A stretch of DNA of 64,000 nt. It comes from JANQGH01 sp039177555. GTDB taxonomy: Bacteria > Pseudomonadota > Alphaproteobacteria > DSM-16000 > Inquilinaceae. Below, piece after piece: positions 7,234 through 17,565 of the stretch; the stretch's first letter is position 1, and every line of letters begins with the position of its first letter. Made by a program: the position numbers and the translations under genes. The notes beneath the pieces were generated by a model. That model saw only the letters and a list, made by a program, of their open reading frames with translations, did not search any database and was not told the DNA's origin. The stretch is taken from positions 124,001-188,000 of the forward strand of contig JBCDFV010000001.1 in NCBI GenBank assembly GCA_039177555.1, given 5' to 3'.

Positions 7234-8346
7234 CTATTGGGCCACGGACTTGCCGGTCGACCCTAGATCGGCGAAGGCTTCGGTCAAACGTTCCGCCACG
7301 CCCTGTTCGCCGACGCGTAGCCATTTGCGCGGGTCGTACTGCTTCTTGTAGGGCTTGTCCGTTTCCGGATCGATCTGATGACGGAACGCCGCGAGGTTGT
7401 TTTCGACATACTGGCCAATGGCATGGGCAAAGGCGAACTGCGTGTCGGTATCGATGTTCATCTTAAAGACGCCGTAGGACACGGCCTCGGCAATCTTCTC
7501 CGGCTCGGACCCGGAACCGCCATGGAACACCAGGTCGAGCGGGTTGTGCCCTAGCCCATAGCGGTCGGCGACCAGGGCCTGGCTGTTCTTCAGGATCTCG
7601 GGCCTCAGTTGCACGTTGCCGGGCTTGTAGACACCGTGGACGTTGCCGAACGAGGCCGCGACCGTGAAATGCCCAATCGGCGACAGGACCTCATAGGCGC
7701 GCAGCACCTCTTCGGGCTGGGTGTAAAGCTTGGCGTTGTCGGCGGCCTCCAGATCCTCAGACCCGACGCCGTCCTCTTCGCCGCCCGTGACGCCCAGTTC
7801 GATCTCCAACGCCATGCCCATGGGCGCCAGGCGTTTGAGCATGCGGGCACACTCCGCCAGATTTTCCTCCAGCGGCTCCTCGGACAGGTCCAGCATGTGA
7901 CTGGAAAACAGCGGCCGCCCCGTCTCCTTGAAGTGGGCCTCGCCATGGTCGACCATACCGTCGACCCAGGGGATCAGCGACTTGTGGGCGTGGTCGGTGT
8001 GCAGGATGACGCAGATGCCGTAATGCCGGGCCAGCAGGTGGGCGTGCCGCGCTGCGGAGACAGCGCCGAGGATCTTGGCCTGTAGCGCGTCTTCCATGCC
8101 CTGGCCGGCGAAGAACTGCGCGCCGCCGTTGGACAGTTGAATGATGACGTCGGACTTGTTCTTGGCCGCCGCCTCCATCACCGCGTTCAGCGAGTTGGTA
8201 CCGACGATATTGACGGCGGGCAAGGCATAGCCGCCGGCCTTGCAGGCCGCGACCAGCGCGCGATAGTCATCGCCGGTGACGACACCCGGCTCAAGGTGGA
8301 CAGGTTTGCTCGGCCGCTCCGCGGCCCGGTCAACAGCAACGGTCAT
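7234..8346 (-). CDS. fba: Fructose-bisphosphate aldolase, class II
   Basis: A 370-residue class IIA aldolase, slightly longer than E. coli FbaA. It interconverts fructose 1,6-bisphosphate with dihydroxyacetone phosphate and glyceraldehyde 3-phosphate in glycolysis and gluconeogenesis. Zn-ligand and catalytic motifs are visible: ILHTDHAHK near residue 120, EIELGVTGGEEDG near 185, and the phosphate-binding FHGGSGS near 275. The C-terminal region (YDPRKWLRVGE) matches the class IIA tail. The gene stands alone on the minus strand; its 3' side has three small tandem repeats and no terminator for this direction was seen. Confidence 0.95.
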   Translation of the reverse strand: MTVAVDRAAERPSKPVHLEPGVVTGDDYRALVAACKAGGYALPAVNIVGTNSLNAVMEAAAKNKSDVIIQLSNGGAQFFAGQGMEDALQAKILGAVSAARHAHLLARHYGICVILHTDHAHKSLIPWVDGMVDHGEAHFKETGRPLFSSHMLDLSEEPLEENLAECARMLKRLAPMGMALEIELGVTGGEEDGVGSEDLEAADNAKLYTQPEEVLRAYEVLSPIGHFTVAASFGNVHGVYKPGNVQLRPEILKNSQALVADRYGLGHNPLDLVFHGGSGSEPEKIAEAVSYGVFKMNIDTDTQFAFAHAIGQYVENNLAAFRHQIDPETDKPYKKQYDPRKWLRVGEQGVAERLTEAFADLGSTGKSVAQ

Positions 8347-8418
8347 GGTTCGACGTCAATCCGGATCTAGGTTGAGGTTCTCCCCATCATAGAGCGCGGA
8401 TCGCGCGCCGCAAACCGC

Positions 8419-9408
8419 CTACATGAACAGGCGCGCCTCGTCGGCCGGCGACATCTCGGTGTACATATGGGCGACATACTCGCCGTAGCCATTGTAGAGC
8501 TGGGTCGGCACCCGCTCGTCAGTACCCAGCAGACGCTCGTGAGCCTGGCTCCAGCGCGGGTGCGGCACCTCCGGGTTCACGTTGGCCCAGAACCCATACT
8601 CGCTCGCCTGCAACTCTTCCCAAAAGCCAAGCGGGCGTTCATCGGTGAAGGTGAAGCGCACCAGCGACTTGATCGATTTGAAGCCATACTTCCACGGCGC
8701 CACCATGCGCAACGGGGCGCCATTCTGCTTCGGCACGGGGTGGCCGTAAAGACCGGTGACCATAAAGGTCAGCTCGTTGTTCGCTTCCTCCATGGTCAGG
8801 CCCTCGACATAGGGCCAGGGGTACCAGAACTGCCTGAAGCCGGGGGCCTCATCGTCCTGGAAGGTCTCCATGCGAACGTACCGCGCGCCGGACAGCGGCC
8901 GCGCATAGTCGACCAGATGGGACATCTGAAAGCCGCTCCACGGCACGGTCATGGCCCAGGCCTCGACGCAGCGATGGCGATAGACCCGCTCTTCCAACGG
9001 CATGGCGCGGATCAGCGTGTCGATGTCGACGGTGCGCTCTTCTTCGACAAGCCCGTCAAAGGTCACCGTCCAGGGCCGGATCCGCAGGTCTTGCGCCGCA
9101 CCCCAAATCTGCTTGTGCGAGCCATACTCATAGAAATTGTTGTAGGTTGCAGCCTCTTCATAGCTGGTCAGCGGCCGGCCGCCTTCGAACGCCGTGTTCC
9201 GTGGTACCGGGTAAAGGTCGGCCGTCGGATCGTCTTCCGGGGCGTAGTTGACCTCTTGCGCCAGTGCCGGCCGCGTCGCGCCGGCTACCGCTAACGCCGC
9301 TCCGCCGATGCCCGCGGCCGCCAGCAATTGGCGCCGATTGAGGTAAACACTCTCCGGCGTGGCCGCCGCTTCCGGCAACTCCCATCCCCGACGCCGCTTT
9401 ATCAGCAT
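8419..9408 (-). CDS. msrP: Periplasmic methionine sulfoxide reductase catalytic subunit MsrP
   Basis: A 329-residue molybdopterin enzyme of the sulfite-oxidase fold (YedY/MsrP), which repairs oxidised methionine in periplasmic proteins. A Tat signal (NRRQLLAAAGIGG) near residue 24 shows export of the folded cofactor-loaded protein. The Mo-ligand cysteine is in YRHRCVEAWAM. The ATG at 9408 was preferred to the upstream frame start because it places the Tat motif normally and has AGGGA upstream. The usual partner gene msrQ, for the haem membrane subunit, is not adjacent. Molybdenum cofactor genes lie elsewhere in the window (25-28 kb). Confidence 0.93.
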   Translation of the reverse strand: MLIKRRRGWELPEAAATPESVYLNRRQLLAAAGIGGAALAVAGATRPALAQEVNYAPEDDPTADLYPVPRNTAFEGGRPLTSYEEAATYNNFYEYGSHKQIWGAAQDLRIRPWTVTFDGLVEEERTVDIDTLIRAMPLEERVYRHRCVEAWAMTVPWSGFQMSHLVDYARPLSGARYVRMETFQDDEAPGFRQFWYPWPYVEGLTMEEANNELTFMVTGLYGHPVPKQNGAPLRMVAPWKYGFKSIKSLVRFTFTDERPLGFWEELQASEYGFWANVNPEVPHPRWSQAHERLLGTDERVPTQLYNGYGEYVAHMYTEMSPADEARLFM

Positions 9409-9783
9409 GACTGAATCCCTATGAAGTCGATGAATACTTCGCGCTAAAGTGGGCGCTGGCCACCGCAACGTCAAAATCAACAATCGGTGATGCCGGGACC
9501 AACTGGACGCTGGCCATGCAAAACGCCCCGCGTTGGTCAGATAGCCACAAACGAGCGGTTAACGCCTCGGCCCGATCATCGCCATGATCATGTTCCATGA
9601 GTCCGGTGGTTGAACCATCATCGGGAGCGGTCGATTACCGGTCGATATTGGACATCGCGAGACAATAGGCCCAGGTTTAGTGAACGGTGAAAAAGATGAC
9701 GCAGGTCAGACCTTTCCAAGGCCGGACGAATTGGCTATGTCACGGGTGCGGATAATGTCTGTTTTCCCTCTAGCTCGCCCCCG
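9409..9783. other. Divergent intergenic region msrP / MaoC
   Basis: This 375-base gap separates two divergently read genes. No family-like reading frame, tRNA or terminator was found. It must hold two promoters, but no convincing -35/-10 pair or clear operator stood out beyond a short GGTT-G-AACC near 9606. Confidence 0.4.
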
Positions 9784-10287
9784 ATGCGCATGTTGATTTT
9801 CAATTCAGTCGAAGAACTCGCCGAATATGAAGGCAAGGAACTCGGCGTCAGCGACTGGCTGTGCGTTGACCAGCAAATGATCGACGCCTTCGCCGCGGTC
9901 ACCAACGACTATCAATGGATCCATGTCGATCGGGAAAGGGCAGCCGCATCGCCGCTTGGCTCCACGATCGCGCACGGCTATCTGATCCTCTCGCTGATCC
10001 CGGCGCTGGGCGATCAGGTCTACAAGCTGAATAACGTCGAGGTGGCCATCAATGCGGGCCTGAATTGGCTGAGGTTCGTTCAGCCGGTCAAGGCGGGCCA
10101 GCACGTGCGGGCGCGCATCAAGGTCAGCAAGGTGCAGGTGCGCGCGGTCGGCCCAAGCCGGGCGCTGGTGGAACCCACCGTCGAAATCAAGGAAACCGGC
10201 AAGATCGCCTGCAAGGCCGAAATGGTGTTCATGATCACCATGGCCAAGCCGGCGGCCGCGACGCAAGAGGCCGCGGTCGCCCAGTAG
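9784..10287 (+). CDS. MaoC-family (R)-enoyl-CoA hydratase-like dehydratase
   Basis: A 167-residue hotdog-fold protein. The hydratase-2 motif is intact: TNDYQWIHVDRERAAASPLGSTIAHGYLIL near residue 41-70 supplies the catalytic Asp and His. It resembles mycobacterial Rv0130 and rhizobial NodN, which hydrate or dehydrate (R)-3-hydroxyacyl-CoA. Such enzymes can feed beta-oxidation intermediates to polyhydroxyalkanoate, and a phasin is encoded at 32.1 kb, but the link is only suggestive. Two ATGs six bases apart (9784, 9790) could start it. It is a single-gene unit, convergent with dps. Confidence 0.88.
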   Translation: MRMLIFNSVEELAEYEGKELGVSDWLCVDQQMIDAFAAVTNDYQWIHVDRERAAASPLGSTIAHGYLILSLIPALGDQVYKLNNVEVAINAGLNWLRFVQPVKAGQHVRARIKVSKVQVRAVGPSRALVEPTVEIKETGKIACKAEMVFMITMAKPAAATQEAAVAQ

Positions 10288-10302
10288 ACCTGACGACGCT
10301 CT

Positions 10303-10776
10303 CTAGTCGAGCAGACTGCGCAGCATCCAGGCGGTCTTTTCGTGGATCTGCATGCGCTGGGTCAGCAGGTCGGCTGAGGATTCGTCGTTGCCCTCTTCCG
10401 CGGTTTGGAAGGTCTCGCGCGCAGTACGGGCGACGGTCTCATGACCATCGACCAGCGCGCGGACCATATCGGTCGCTTTCGGCACGCCCTCATCGATGGT
10501 GATCTCGCTTAGCCGGCCATACTCAGCATAGCTTCCGGGTGCCGGAAAGCCGAGGGATCGAATGCGCTCGGCCAAATCGTCGACGGCGGTTGCCAGTTCG
10601 TTGTACTGCTCCTCAAACATCAGGTGCAGCGTGTTGAACATCGGGCCGGTGACGTTCCAGTGGAAATTATGGGTCTTCAGATAGAGCGTGTAGGTATCGG
10701 CCAGAACCCGCGACAGCCCCTCGGCGGTGGCCTTTCTGTTGGCTTCTGGAATGCCGATATCGATCGGAATGGACAT
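10303..10776 (-). CDS. dps: DNA starvation/stationary-phase protection protein Dps
   Basis: A 157-residue ferritin-like protein. The inter-subunit ferroxidase site is recognisable in [14 protein letters not shown] (His) and [22 protein letters not shown] (Asp, Glu). Dps dodecamers oxidise and store iron with hydrogen peroxide and coat DNA. There is no lysine-rich N-terminal tail, so DNA binding may be weak. It lies convergent with the MaoC gene, 15 bases apart. A TATATTCC-type AT-rich patch occurs upstream but no OxyR site was confirmed. Confidence 0.93.
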   Translation of the reverse strand: MSIPIDIGIPEANRKATAEGLSRVLADTYTLYLKTHNFHWNVTGPMFNTLHLMFEEQYNELATAVDDLAERIRSLGFPAPGSYAEYGRLSEITIDEGVPKATDMVRALVDGHETVARTARETFQTAEEGNDESSADLLTQRMQIHEKTAWMLRSLLD

Positions 10777-10886
10777 TTGTATCGCCTTCTTTGAAGTGGG
10801 GACTTCCGTGCATGTAAGCAGCGATACGGGCGGATCAATCGCTATCTAGAACCAAAACAAGGAACCAGATATGCATTTGGAATATA

Positions 10887-11810
10887 TCAGATTTCTTGGC
10901 CATCAGCGTGGAGAGCGAGCGCCGTGGCGATGAACTGATGGCTGGGTGTGGGAACGTTGTGCGCCTGACCCAGGCGGGCCACCGCGCCGCTCAGCCACGC
11001 CAGTTCCAACGGCTTGCCGCGCTCCAGGTCCACCAGCATCGACGACTTCATGTCCGCCGGCATCCCCTCGATCGTGGCCATTGTCTGCGCGACCACGTCA
11101 CCCGGCAGGCCGACCCCTCTTGCGGCGGCGACGGCGGCGGTTTCGGCCACCGCGCTGCCGGCCAGGGCCATCGTATCGGGATGGTCGCGAACCGCGCCGA
11201 TGGGGCGGCGGGTCAGCGAGGTCACGCCGCTATGGGCCGCCAGCAGAATGAACTTGCGCCAGACCTCGCGCTCGATGGCGTCGGTCACGACGCTGTCGAT
11301 CCCGGCTGCGCTCAAGGCCCCGTGCCAGGCGGCCAGCCGGTCGGACTGGCTGCCGTCCAACTCGCCGTGGACGAATCTCTGGAACGTGCCGGTCTGGCCG
11401 ATCACCCCAGGCCGATCAATCGCCGCCGATATGTAGGCGACACCGCCAACGACCGGCGCGCGGCCGATCGCGTCGATCAGGATGTCGGTTGCCTCGACAC
11501 CGTTCAGGTAAGGAACGACCAGCGTATCGGGGCCGATCAGAGGCGCAACGCTTTTGGCCGCGGCCGTCGCGTCGGGCATCTTGACGGCAAACACGACCAC
11601 GTCGCAAACGCCGATCGATGCCGGGTCATCGGTTGCCTCGACCGACGGCAGGTGAAGATCGCCGTTCGGACTTACCAGGCGCAGACCGTGATCCCGCAAT
11701 GCCGCCAGATGGCTCCCGCGCGCGATGAACCGGACGTCCTGCCCAGTGGCCTGTAGACGGCCGCCCAGCACCCCGCCGATACCGCCCGAGCCCATGAGGG
11801 CAACGCGCAT
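10887..11810 (-). CDS. Ketopantoate reductase family protein (PanE/ApbA)
   Basis: A 307-residue NADPH-dependent 2-dehydropantoate 2-reductase-type enzyme. The Rossmann motif GSGGIGG is at residue 7-13, followed by VRFIARGSHLAALRDHGL and the central NGVEA with the catalytic-type Lys/Asn-Glu region. Pantoate formation leads to coenzyme A. Several bacteria carry PanE paralogues with other 2-oxoacid substrates, so the symbol panE is not assigned firmly. It lies 10 bases downstream of aspC on the same strand, so both are likely cotranscribed. Confidence 0.85.
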   Translation of the reverse strand: MRVALMGSGGIGGVLGGRLQATGQDVRFIARGSHLAALRDHGLRLVSPNGDLHLPSVEATDDPASIGVCDVVVFAVKMPDATAAAKSVAPLIGPDTLVVPYLNGVEATDILIDAIGRAPVVGGVAYISAAIDRPGVIGQTGTFQRFVHGELDGSQSDRLAAWHGALSAAGIDSVVTDAIEREVWRKFILLAAHSGVTSLTRRPIGAVRDHPDTMALAGSAVAETAAVAAARGVGLPGDVVAQTMATIEGMPADMKSSMLVDLERGKPLELAWLSGAVARLGQAHNVPTPSHQFIATALALHADGQEI

Positions 11811-11820
11811 ATCGAAGCCC

Positions 11821-13086
<1,266 letters not shown>

Positions 13087-13120
13087 TCAAGAAGTCCGGC
13101 AGGCAATTCAGTATTGCGCA

Positions 13121-13137
13121 GAATTGCACCACAATTC
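13121..13137. promoter_or_regulatory. Inverted repeat in the aspC / sortase-target divergent region
   Basis: GAATTG (13121-13126) and CAATTC (13132-13137) are exact inverted repeats with a 5-base spacer, in an AT-richer patch upstream of aspC. A closely similar string, GCAAAATTGCAACACAAT, occurs at 21684-21701 downstream of the FolM-type gene. This may be a dispersed operator, for instance of an Lrp/AsnC-type regulator, but no regulator is adjacent. Confidence 0.4.
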
Positions 13138-13283
13138 GGTCCGTCCCGCGCCCGATTAGATCAAAAAATCACCCCATCGCGGCGCCGCCGGCGCCTTGTG
13201 CACCCCCGACAGTCGACCCTCCGATCAACCCGGCGCTGACGTCCCAGCAGCCCGCCGGGCACACCAGGCGAGGAGTTTCGACC

Positions 13284-15476
13284 ATGAAGCCGGCGACCAG
13301 TCTTGCGCTCCGCATGCGCGCGCTCACCCGTTTCCAAGCTGCCATGTTCTGGCTTGTTGTGATGGCCTGCGTCCTTGGCCTGACGCGACCGGTCGCGGCC
13401 GAGGTGTCAGAGGTCCCGCTGAGCGCGATGAACGATGGCGGCCTGTTTCTGCCGGCCGATCGGCCGGGCTATGTGGTGCCGGCCACGACCGTGGACACCG
13501 ACGTCCATATCGAGGTCAGCGGCATGGTGGCCCGCGCCCGCGTCACCCAGCGTTTCGTCAACCCGACGGATGATTGGGTCGAAGGCGTCTACGTGTTCCC
13601 GCTGCCCGAGGACGCGGCGGTCGATCGCCTGCGTCTTGTAATCGGCGAACGCCAGGTGATCGGGGAGATCATGGAGCGCGCGGCGGCACGCGAGGCCTAT
13701 GAACAAGCCCGCGATGCCGGACAGCGCGCCAGCCTGGTCAGCCAGGAACGGCCCAACATCTTCACCAACGCGGTCGCCAACATCCCGCCGGGAGAGGCGA
13801 TCACGGTCGAGATCGAGTATCAGGAGGCGTTGGATTACCGCGACGAGGCCTTCTCGCTGCGGTTCCCGATGGTCGTTCTGCCGCGCTACATTCCCGGCGC
13901 TCCGACCACGGCGCGCCCCGACAGCGGCACCGGCTGGTCGTTCGATACCGACAGGGTGCAGGATGCCAGCCGGATCACGCCGCCCGTCGCCGCGCCCAGC
14001 AGCGGACCGATCAACCCGCTGCGCTTGTCGGTGGCGCTAGCGCCCGGGTTCCCGGTCGGCAGCTTGGAAAGCCCGCACCACGCCATCGACGTGACCGAGC
14101 GGCCCGACGACAGCTATGTCATCGAGTTGGCCGGCGCCGACGTCTACACCACCCGCGACTTCGAATTGGTCTGGCGGCCCGCCGTGTCCGCCGTTCCGAC
14201 GGCGGGTGTCTTCACCGAGCAACAGGGCGACTTCGACTATCACCTCATCATGGTCATGCCGCCGGAGGAGCCGGGCGCGGTGCTGGATCTGCCGCGCGAG
14301 ATGGTGTTCGTCATCGACACCTCCGGATCGATGGCCGGCGACAGCATCGTGCAGGCGCGCGAGGCCCTGCGCTTCGCGCTCGACCGGTTGGGGCCGGACG
14401 ACCGTTTCAACATCATTGCCTTCAATGATCAGCCGACATCGCTGTTCACACATGCGCAGCCGGTGTCGCTTCGGTCGCTGGAGGCCGGCCGCCGTTTCGT
14501 CGACGGCCTGATCGCCGACGGCGGCACGGAAATGCGCTCGGCACTCCAACTGGCACTGGCGGGTCCGGTGTCTGATGAGGCGTTTCGCCAGATCGTCTTC
14601 ATCACCGACGGCAGCGTGGGCAACGAGGCGGAGCTGTTCGGCCTGATCCACAGCGGCATCGGCAACAGCCGGCTGTTCACGGTCGGCATCGGCAGCGCCC
14701 CCAACAGCTTCTTCATGACCCAGGCGGCGGAGAGCGGCCGGGGCACGTTCACCTATATCGGCAGTACCGCACAGGTGGCCGAACGCATGGGCGACCTGTT
14801 TACGCGCCTGGCCAGCCCTGCCTTGACCGATATTCGGATTGCCTGGCCGGATGGGGCGGCGGCCGAGAGCTATCCCGGCGCGATCCCCGATCTCTATCTG
14901 GGTGAGCCGGTGATCGTCTCGGCGCGGACGCCGGCAGGCACAATGGGCGATATCACCGTCAGCGGCGACAGGGGGACGCAGACCTTTGTCTCGACAACCG
15001 AACTGAACGCCCGCCAGGACGCCGCCGGGGTCGCCGCACTTTGGGCACGGGCGCAGATCGGATCGCTGGAAAGCCAGATCTATCGTGGCGCCGACCGTGA
15101 GACGATCAGCCAGCAAATCACCGATGTGGCGTTGGCGTACCAACTGGTCAGCGCCTATACGAGCCTCGTCGCGATCGATCCGACTGTTGTCCGGCCGCAG
15201 GAGGAAACGGTGACGACCGACGCGATTGCGACGAACATGCCCGACGGTGTCGAGATGCAAATGGCGGACGTGGCAGCGCCGCCCCAACCCCTGGATTCCC
15301 TGGGCGCCATCCGCGCCATGGCCGCCAACGGATCGGTTCAGGTCGCGCAATTGCCGCGCGGCTCCACGCTGGCCGGCCTGAACCTGTTGTTCGGCGTCCT
15401 ATGCCTCGTGGCCGCACTCGCAGTCTTGCTGGCGGCAAGGCGCTGGGTTCGCTGGATGCCGGTATCTCAGCCATGA
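13284..15476 (+). CDS. Sortase-target VIT/VWA surface protein (marine proteobacterial type)
   Basis: A 730-residue exported protein. A signal peptide ends near VAAEVSE (residue about 40). A VIT domain follows (FVNPTDDWVEGVYVFPLPEDAAVD), then a von Willebrand A domain with a complete MIDAS start DTSGS near residue 345. The C-terminus has a sorting-signal layout: LPRGS near residue 689, a hydrophobic helix and a basic end (ARRWVRW). This is the one dedicated substrate of the sortase encoded next, with which it overlaps in ATGA. It resembles inter-alpha-trypsin-inhibitor heavy-chain-like proteins; the biological role is unknown. The ATG at 13284 follows an AGGAG at about 13271. Confidence 0.9.
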   Translation: MKPATSLALRMRALTRFQAAMFWLVVMACVLGLTRPVAAEVSEVPLSAMNDGGLFLPADRPGYVVPATTVDTDVHIEVSGMVARARVTQRFVNPTDDWVEGVYVFPLPEDAAVDRLRLVIGERQVIGEIMERAAAREAYEQARDAGQRASLVSQERPNIFTNAVANIPPGEAITVEIEYQEALDYRDEAFSLRFPMVVLPRYIPGAPTTARPDSGTGWSFDTDRVQDASRITPPVAAPSSGPINPLRLSVALAPGFPVGSLESPHHAIDVTERPDDSYVIELAGADVYTTRDFELVWRPAVSAVPTAGVFTEQQGDFDYHLIMVMPPEEPGAVLDLPREMVFVIDTSGSMAGDSIVQAREALRFALDRLGPDDRFNIIAFNDQPTSLFTHAQPVSLRSLEAGRRFVDGLIADGGTEMRSALQLALAGPVSDEAFRQIVFITDGSVGNEAELFGLIHSGIGNSRLFTVGIGSAPNSFFMTQAAESGRGTFTYIGSTAQVAERMGDLFTRLASPALTDIRIAWPDGAAAESYPGAIPDLYLGEPVIVSARTPAGTMGDITVSGDRGTQTFVSTTELNARQDAAGVAALWARAQIGSLESQIYRGADRETISQQITDVALAYQLVSAYTSLVAIDPTVVRPQEETVTTDAIATNMPDGVEMQMADVAAPPQPLDSLGAIRAMAANGSVQVAQLPRGSTLAGLNLLFGVLCLVAALAVLLAARRWVRWMPVSQP

Positions 15477-16099
15477 CACGCTCGCAAAACACCCCTGGCC
15501 AGCGTCGAGCGCGACGGCGCTGGCCCCTCCTGGTCGCCTTGCCCTTGCTGGCGATCGGCGGCTGGCAACTTGGCGAAGGGGTCTACATCCACGCCAAGGC
15601 CACCCTGGCCCAATTCCTGCTGGAACGGGCCTGGGCCCAGACGCTGGACGGCGACAGTGAGGTCCGGCCATGGGCCTGGGCCGACACCTGGCCCATCGCG
15701 CGGCTCACCGCGCCGGACCACGGCGTCGATCTGATCGTGCTGCAAGGGGCCAGCGGGCGGACCATGGCCTTTGGCCCAGGTCACGTCTCCGGAACGGCCG
15801 CTATCGGCGCGGACGGCCTGGCCCTGATCGGCGCCCATCGGGATACGCATTTTCGCTTTCTTGAGCATTTGCGACCTGGCGATGCGCTGAGGCTTCAGAC
15901 GGCCGACGGCGCGGTCCACGACTATCGGGTCGACCTGACGGAGATCGTCGACCACCGGCAGGCGACCTTGCCGATGATCGAGGGACAATCGACCGTGACC
16001 TTGGTCACCTGCTATCCGTTCGATGCCATCGCGCCCGGAGGTCCGCTGCGATACCTGGTGCACGCGTCGCAGGAAACGGCGGTCATGGCCTCCCGATAG
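15473..16099 (+). CDS. Class GN sortase
   Basis: A 208-residue membrane-anchored cysteine transpeptidase. A basic N-terminus and one helix (WPLLVALPLLAIGGW) anchor it. Catalytic residues are in place: His in IGAHRDTHF near residue 120, Cys in TLVTCYPF near residue 180, and an Arg in GPLRYLVHA near 194. The start ATG at 15473 overlaps the stop of the target gene. This Gram-negative sortase class normally occurs with a single VIT/VWA substrate, exactly as here. It presumably cleaves the LPRGS-type site on the periplasmic side; the acceptor is not known. Confidence 0.92.
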   Translation: MTRSQNTPGQRRARRRWPLLVALPLLAIGGWQLGEGVYIHAKATLAQFLLERAWAQTLDGDSEVRPWAWADTWPIARLTAPDHGVDLIVLQGASGRTMAFGPGHVSGTAAIGADGLALIGAHRDTHFRFLEHLRPGDALRLQTADGAVHDYRVDLTEIVDHRQATLPMIEGQSTVTLVTCYPFDAIAPGGPLRYLVHASQETAVMASR

Positions 16100-16146
16100 G
16101 CCGCCGCCTGCTTGCGGCAAAGGGCCATTTCGAGGACAATGACCCT

Positions 16147-16416
16147 ATGGTGCATGTGGAATTCACACCGCATCTCAGCCGGTTTCTGGCCTGCCCGCCG
16201 CTCGACGTCGAAGGCTCGACGGTGCGCACGGCGCTCGATGCCGTGTTTGCCGAGCGGCCGGCGCTGAAGTCCTATCTGGTCGACGACCAGGACCGGCTGC
16301 GCAAGCATGTCGCCCTTTACGTGAACGATCGCCCGATCGCCGACCGGACCAGCCTGTCCGACGGTTTGGCCGACGGCGACCGGCTGTTCGTGTTCCAAGC
16401 CCTATCCGGAGGTTGA
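16147..16416 (+). CDS. MoaD/ThiS-like ubiquitin-fold protein with di-glycine tail
   Basis: This 89-residue protein has the beta-grasp pattern (HVEFTPHLSRFL, a TVRTALDAVF helix, HVALYVNDRPI, DGDRLFVFQ) and ends in SGG, the C-terminal Gly-Gly that in MoaD and ThiS is adenylated and thiocarboxylated. It is not the cofactor MoaD of this genome, which is encoded at 27.1 kb. The gene ends 4 bases before a beta-propeller protein, so the two are one unit. No E1-like activating enzyme is adjacent. A sulfur-carrier or protein-tagging role is inference; the true function is unknown. Confidence 0.82.
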   Translation: MVHVEFTPHLSRFLACPPLDVEGSTVRTALDAVFAERPALKSYLVDDQDRLRKHVALYVNDRPIADRTSLSDGLADGDRLFVFQALSGG

Positions 16417-16420
16417 TGCA

Positions 16421-17506
16421 ATGGAACTGCATGTCGCCACCCGCAAAGGGCTGTTCACCGTTCGACCGGATGCCAAGGACCCAGTTTCCACCCCGTCGTT
16501 CCTGGGCGATCCGGTGACGTCGGTCCTGCACGACCGGCGCGATGGCACGCTGTACGCCGCCCTTAACCTTGGCCATTTCGGCCGCAAGCTGCACCGGTCC
16601 GAGGATGGCGGCGCGACCTGGACGGAACTTGCAAGCCCCGCCTTCGACAAAAAGGAGGGCGACAAGAAGGAAGGCGAAGAGGACGGGCCGAGCGTCTCCC
16701 TGATCTGGACGTTGGAGCCCGGCAGCGACGACCAGCCCGGGCGTCTTTGGGCCGGCACCATCCCCGGCGCCCTCTTCCGGTCGGACGATCGCGGCGACAG
16801 CTGGCGACTGGTGCAGAGCCTCTGGGACCTGCCGGAACGCCAGAACTGGTTCGGCGGCGGCTATGACGAGCCGGGCATCCATTCAATTTTGGTCGACCCG
16901 CGCGACAGCGCGAACGTCGTCTGCGGCATCTCCTGCGGCGGGGTCGTGGCCAGCAGCGATGACGGCGAAAGCTGGCGGCAGACCGGCCACGGCTTCCGCG
17001 CCGACTATTTTCCGCCGGAGCGGAAGGACGACCCAAGCATTCAAGACCCGCACCGAATGCAGACGTGCCTGAGTCATCCGGACGTTATGTGGTGCCAGCA
17101 TCACACAGCCGTCTTCAGGTCCATTGACAGAGGCGACAACTGGACCGAACTGACCGAGGCTCGGCCCAGCGCCTTCGGCTTCGCGGTCGCGGCCCACCCG
17201 ACCGATCCCGACACCGCCTGGTTCGTGCCCGGCATCAAGGACGAACGGCGGGTGCCGGTGGACGGCAAATTCGTGGTCAGCCGCACGCGGGACGGCGGAC
17301 GCAGCTTCGAGGTGCTGGACGCCGGCCTGCCGACGGAACCGTCCTTCGACCTGGTCTACCGCCACGCGCTCGACATCGACCCGTCGGGTAACTGCCTCGC
17401 GATGGGCTCGACCACCGGGAACCTGTGGTTCAGCGACACTAGCGGCGACGCGTGGCGGTTGATCAGCAACTTCCTGCCACCGGTGTATCAGGTGCGTTTC
17501 GCCTGA
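16421..17506 (+). CDS. Sialidase/BNR-type beta-propeller protein
   Basis: A 361-residue protein with six Asp-box-like repeats spaced around the chain: SEDGGATW, SDDRGDSW, SSDDGESW, SIDRGDNW, TRDGGRSF and SDTSGDAW. This is the pattern of a six-bladed propeller like BNR/sialidase or YCF48 families. There is no signal peptide and the sialidase catalytic set cannot be assigned, so it is likely a cytoplasmic propeller and not a true sialidase. A charged insert KKEGDKKEGEEDG lies between blades near residue 75-90. It is cotranscribed with the MoaD-like gene 4 bases upstream. Function unknown. Confidence 0.82.
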   Translation: MELHVATRKGLFTVRPDAKDPVSTPSFLGDPVTSVLHDRRDGTLYAALNLGHFGRKLHRSEDGGATWTELASPAFDKKEGDKKEGEEDGPSVSLIWTLEPGSDDQPGRLWAGTIPGALFRSDDRGDSWRLVQSLWDLPERQNWFGGGYDEPGIHSILVDPRDSANVVCGISCGGVVASSDDGESWRQTGHGFRADYFPPERKDDPSIQDPHRMQTCLSHPDVMWCQHHTAVFRSIDRGDNWTELTEARPSAFGFAVAAHPTDPDTAWFVPGIKDERRVPVDGKFVVSRTRDGGRSFEVLDAGLPTEPSFDLVYRHALDIDPSGNCLAMGSTTGNLWFSDTSGDAWRLISNFLPPVYQVRFA

Positions 17507-17565
17507 GGGCAGATTTGCGCGTCGGGCGGCTGGATCAGGCGGCGCCCGGCACGATATAGTTCGGC

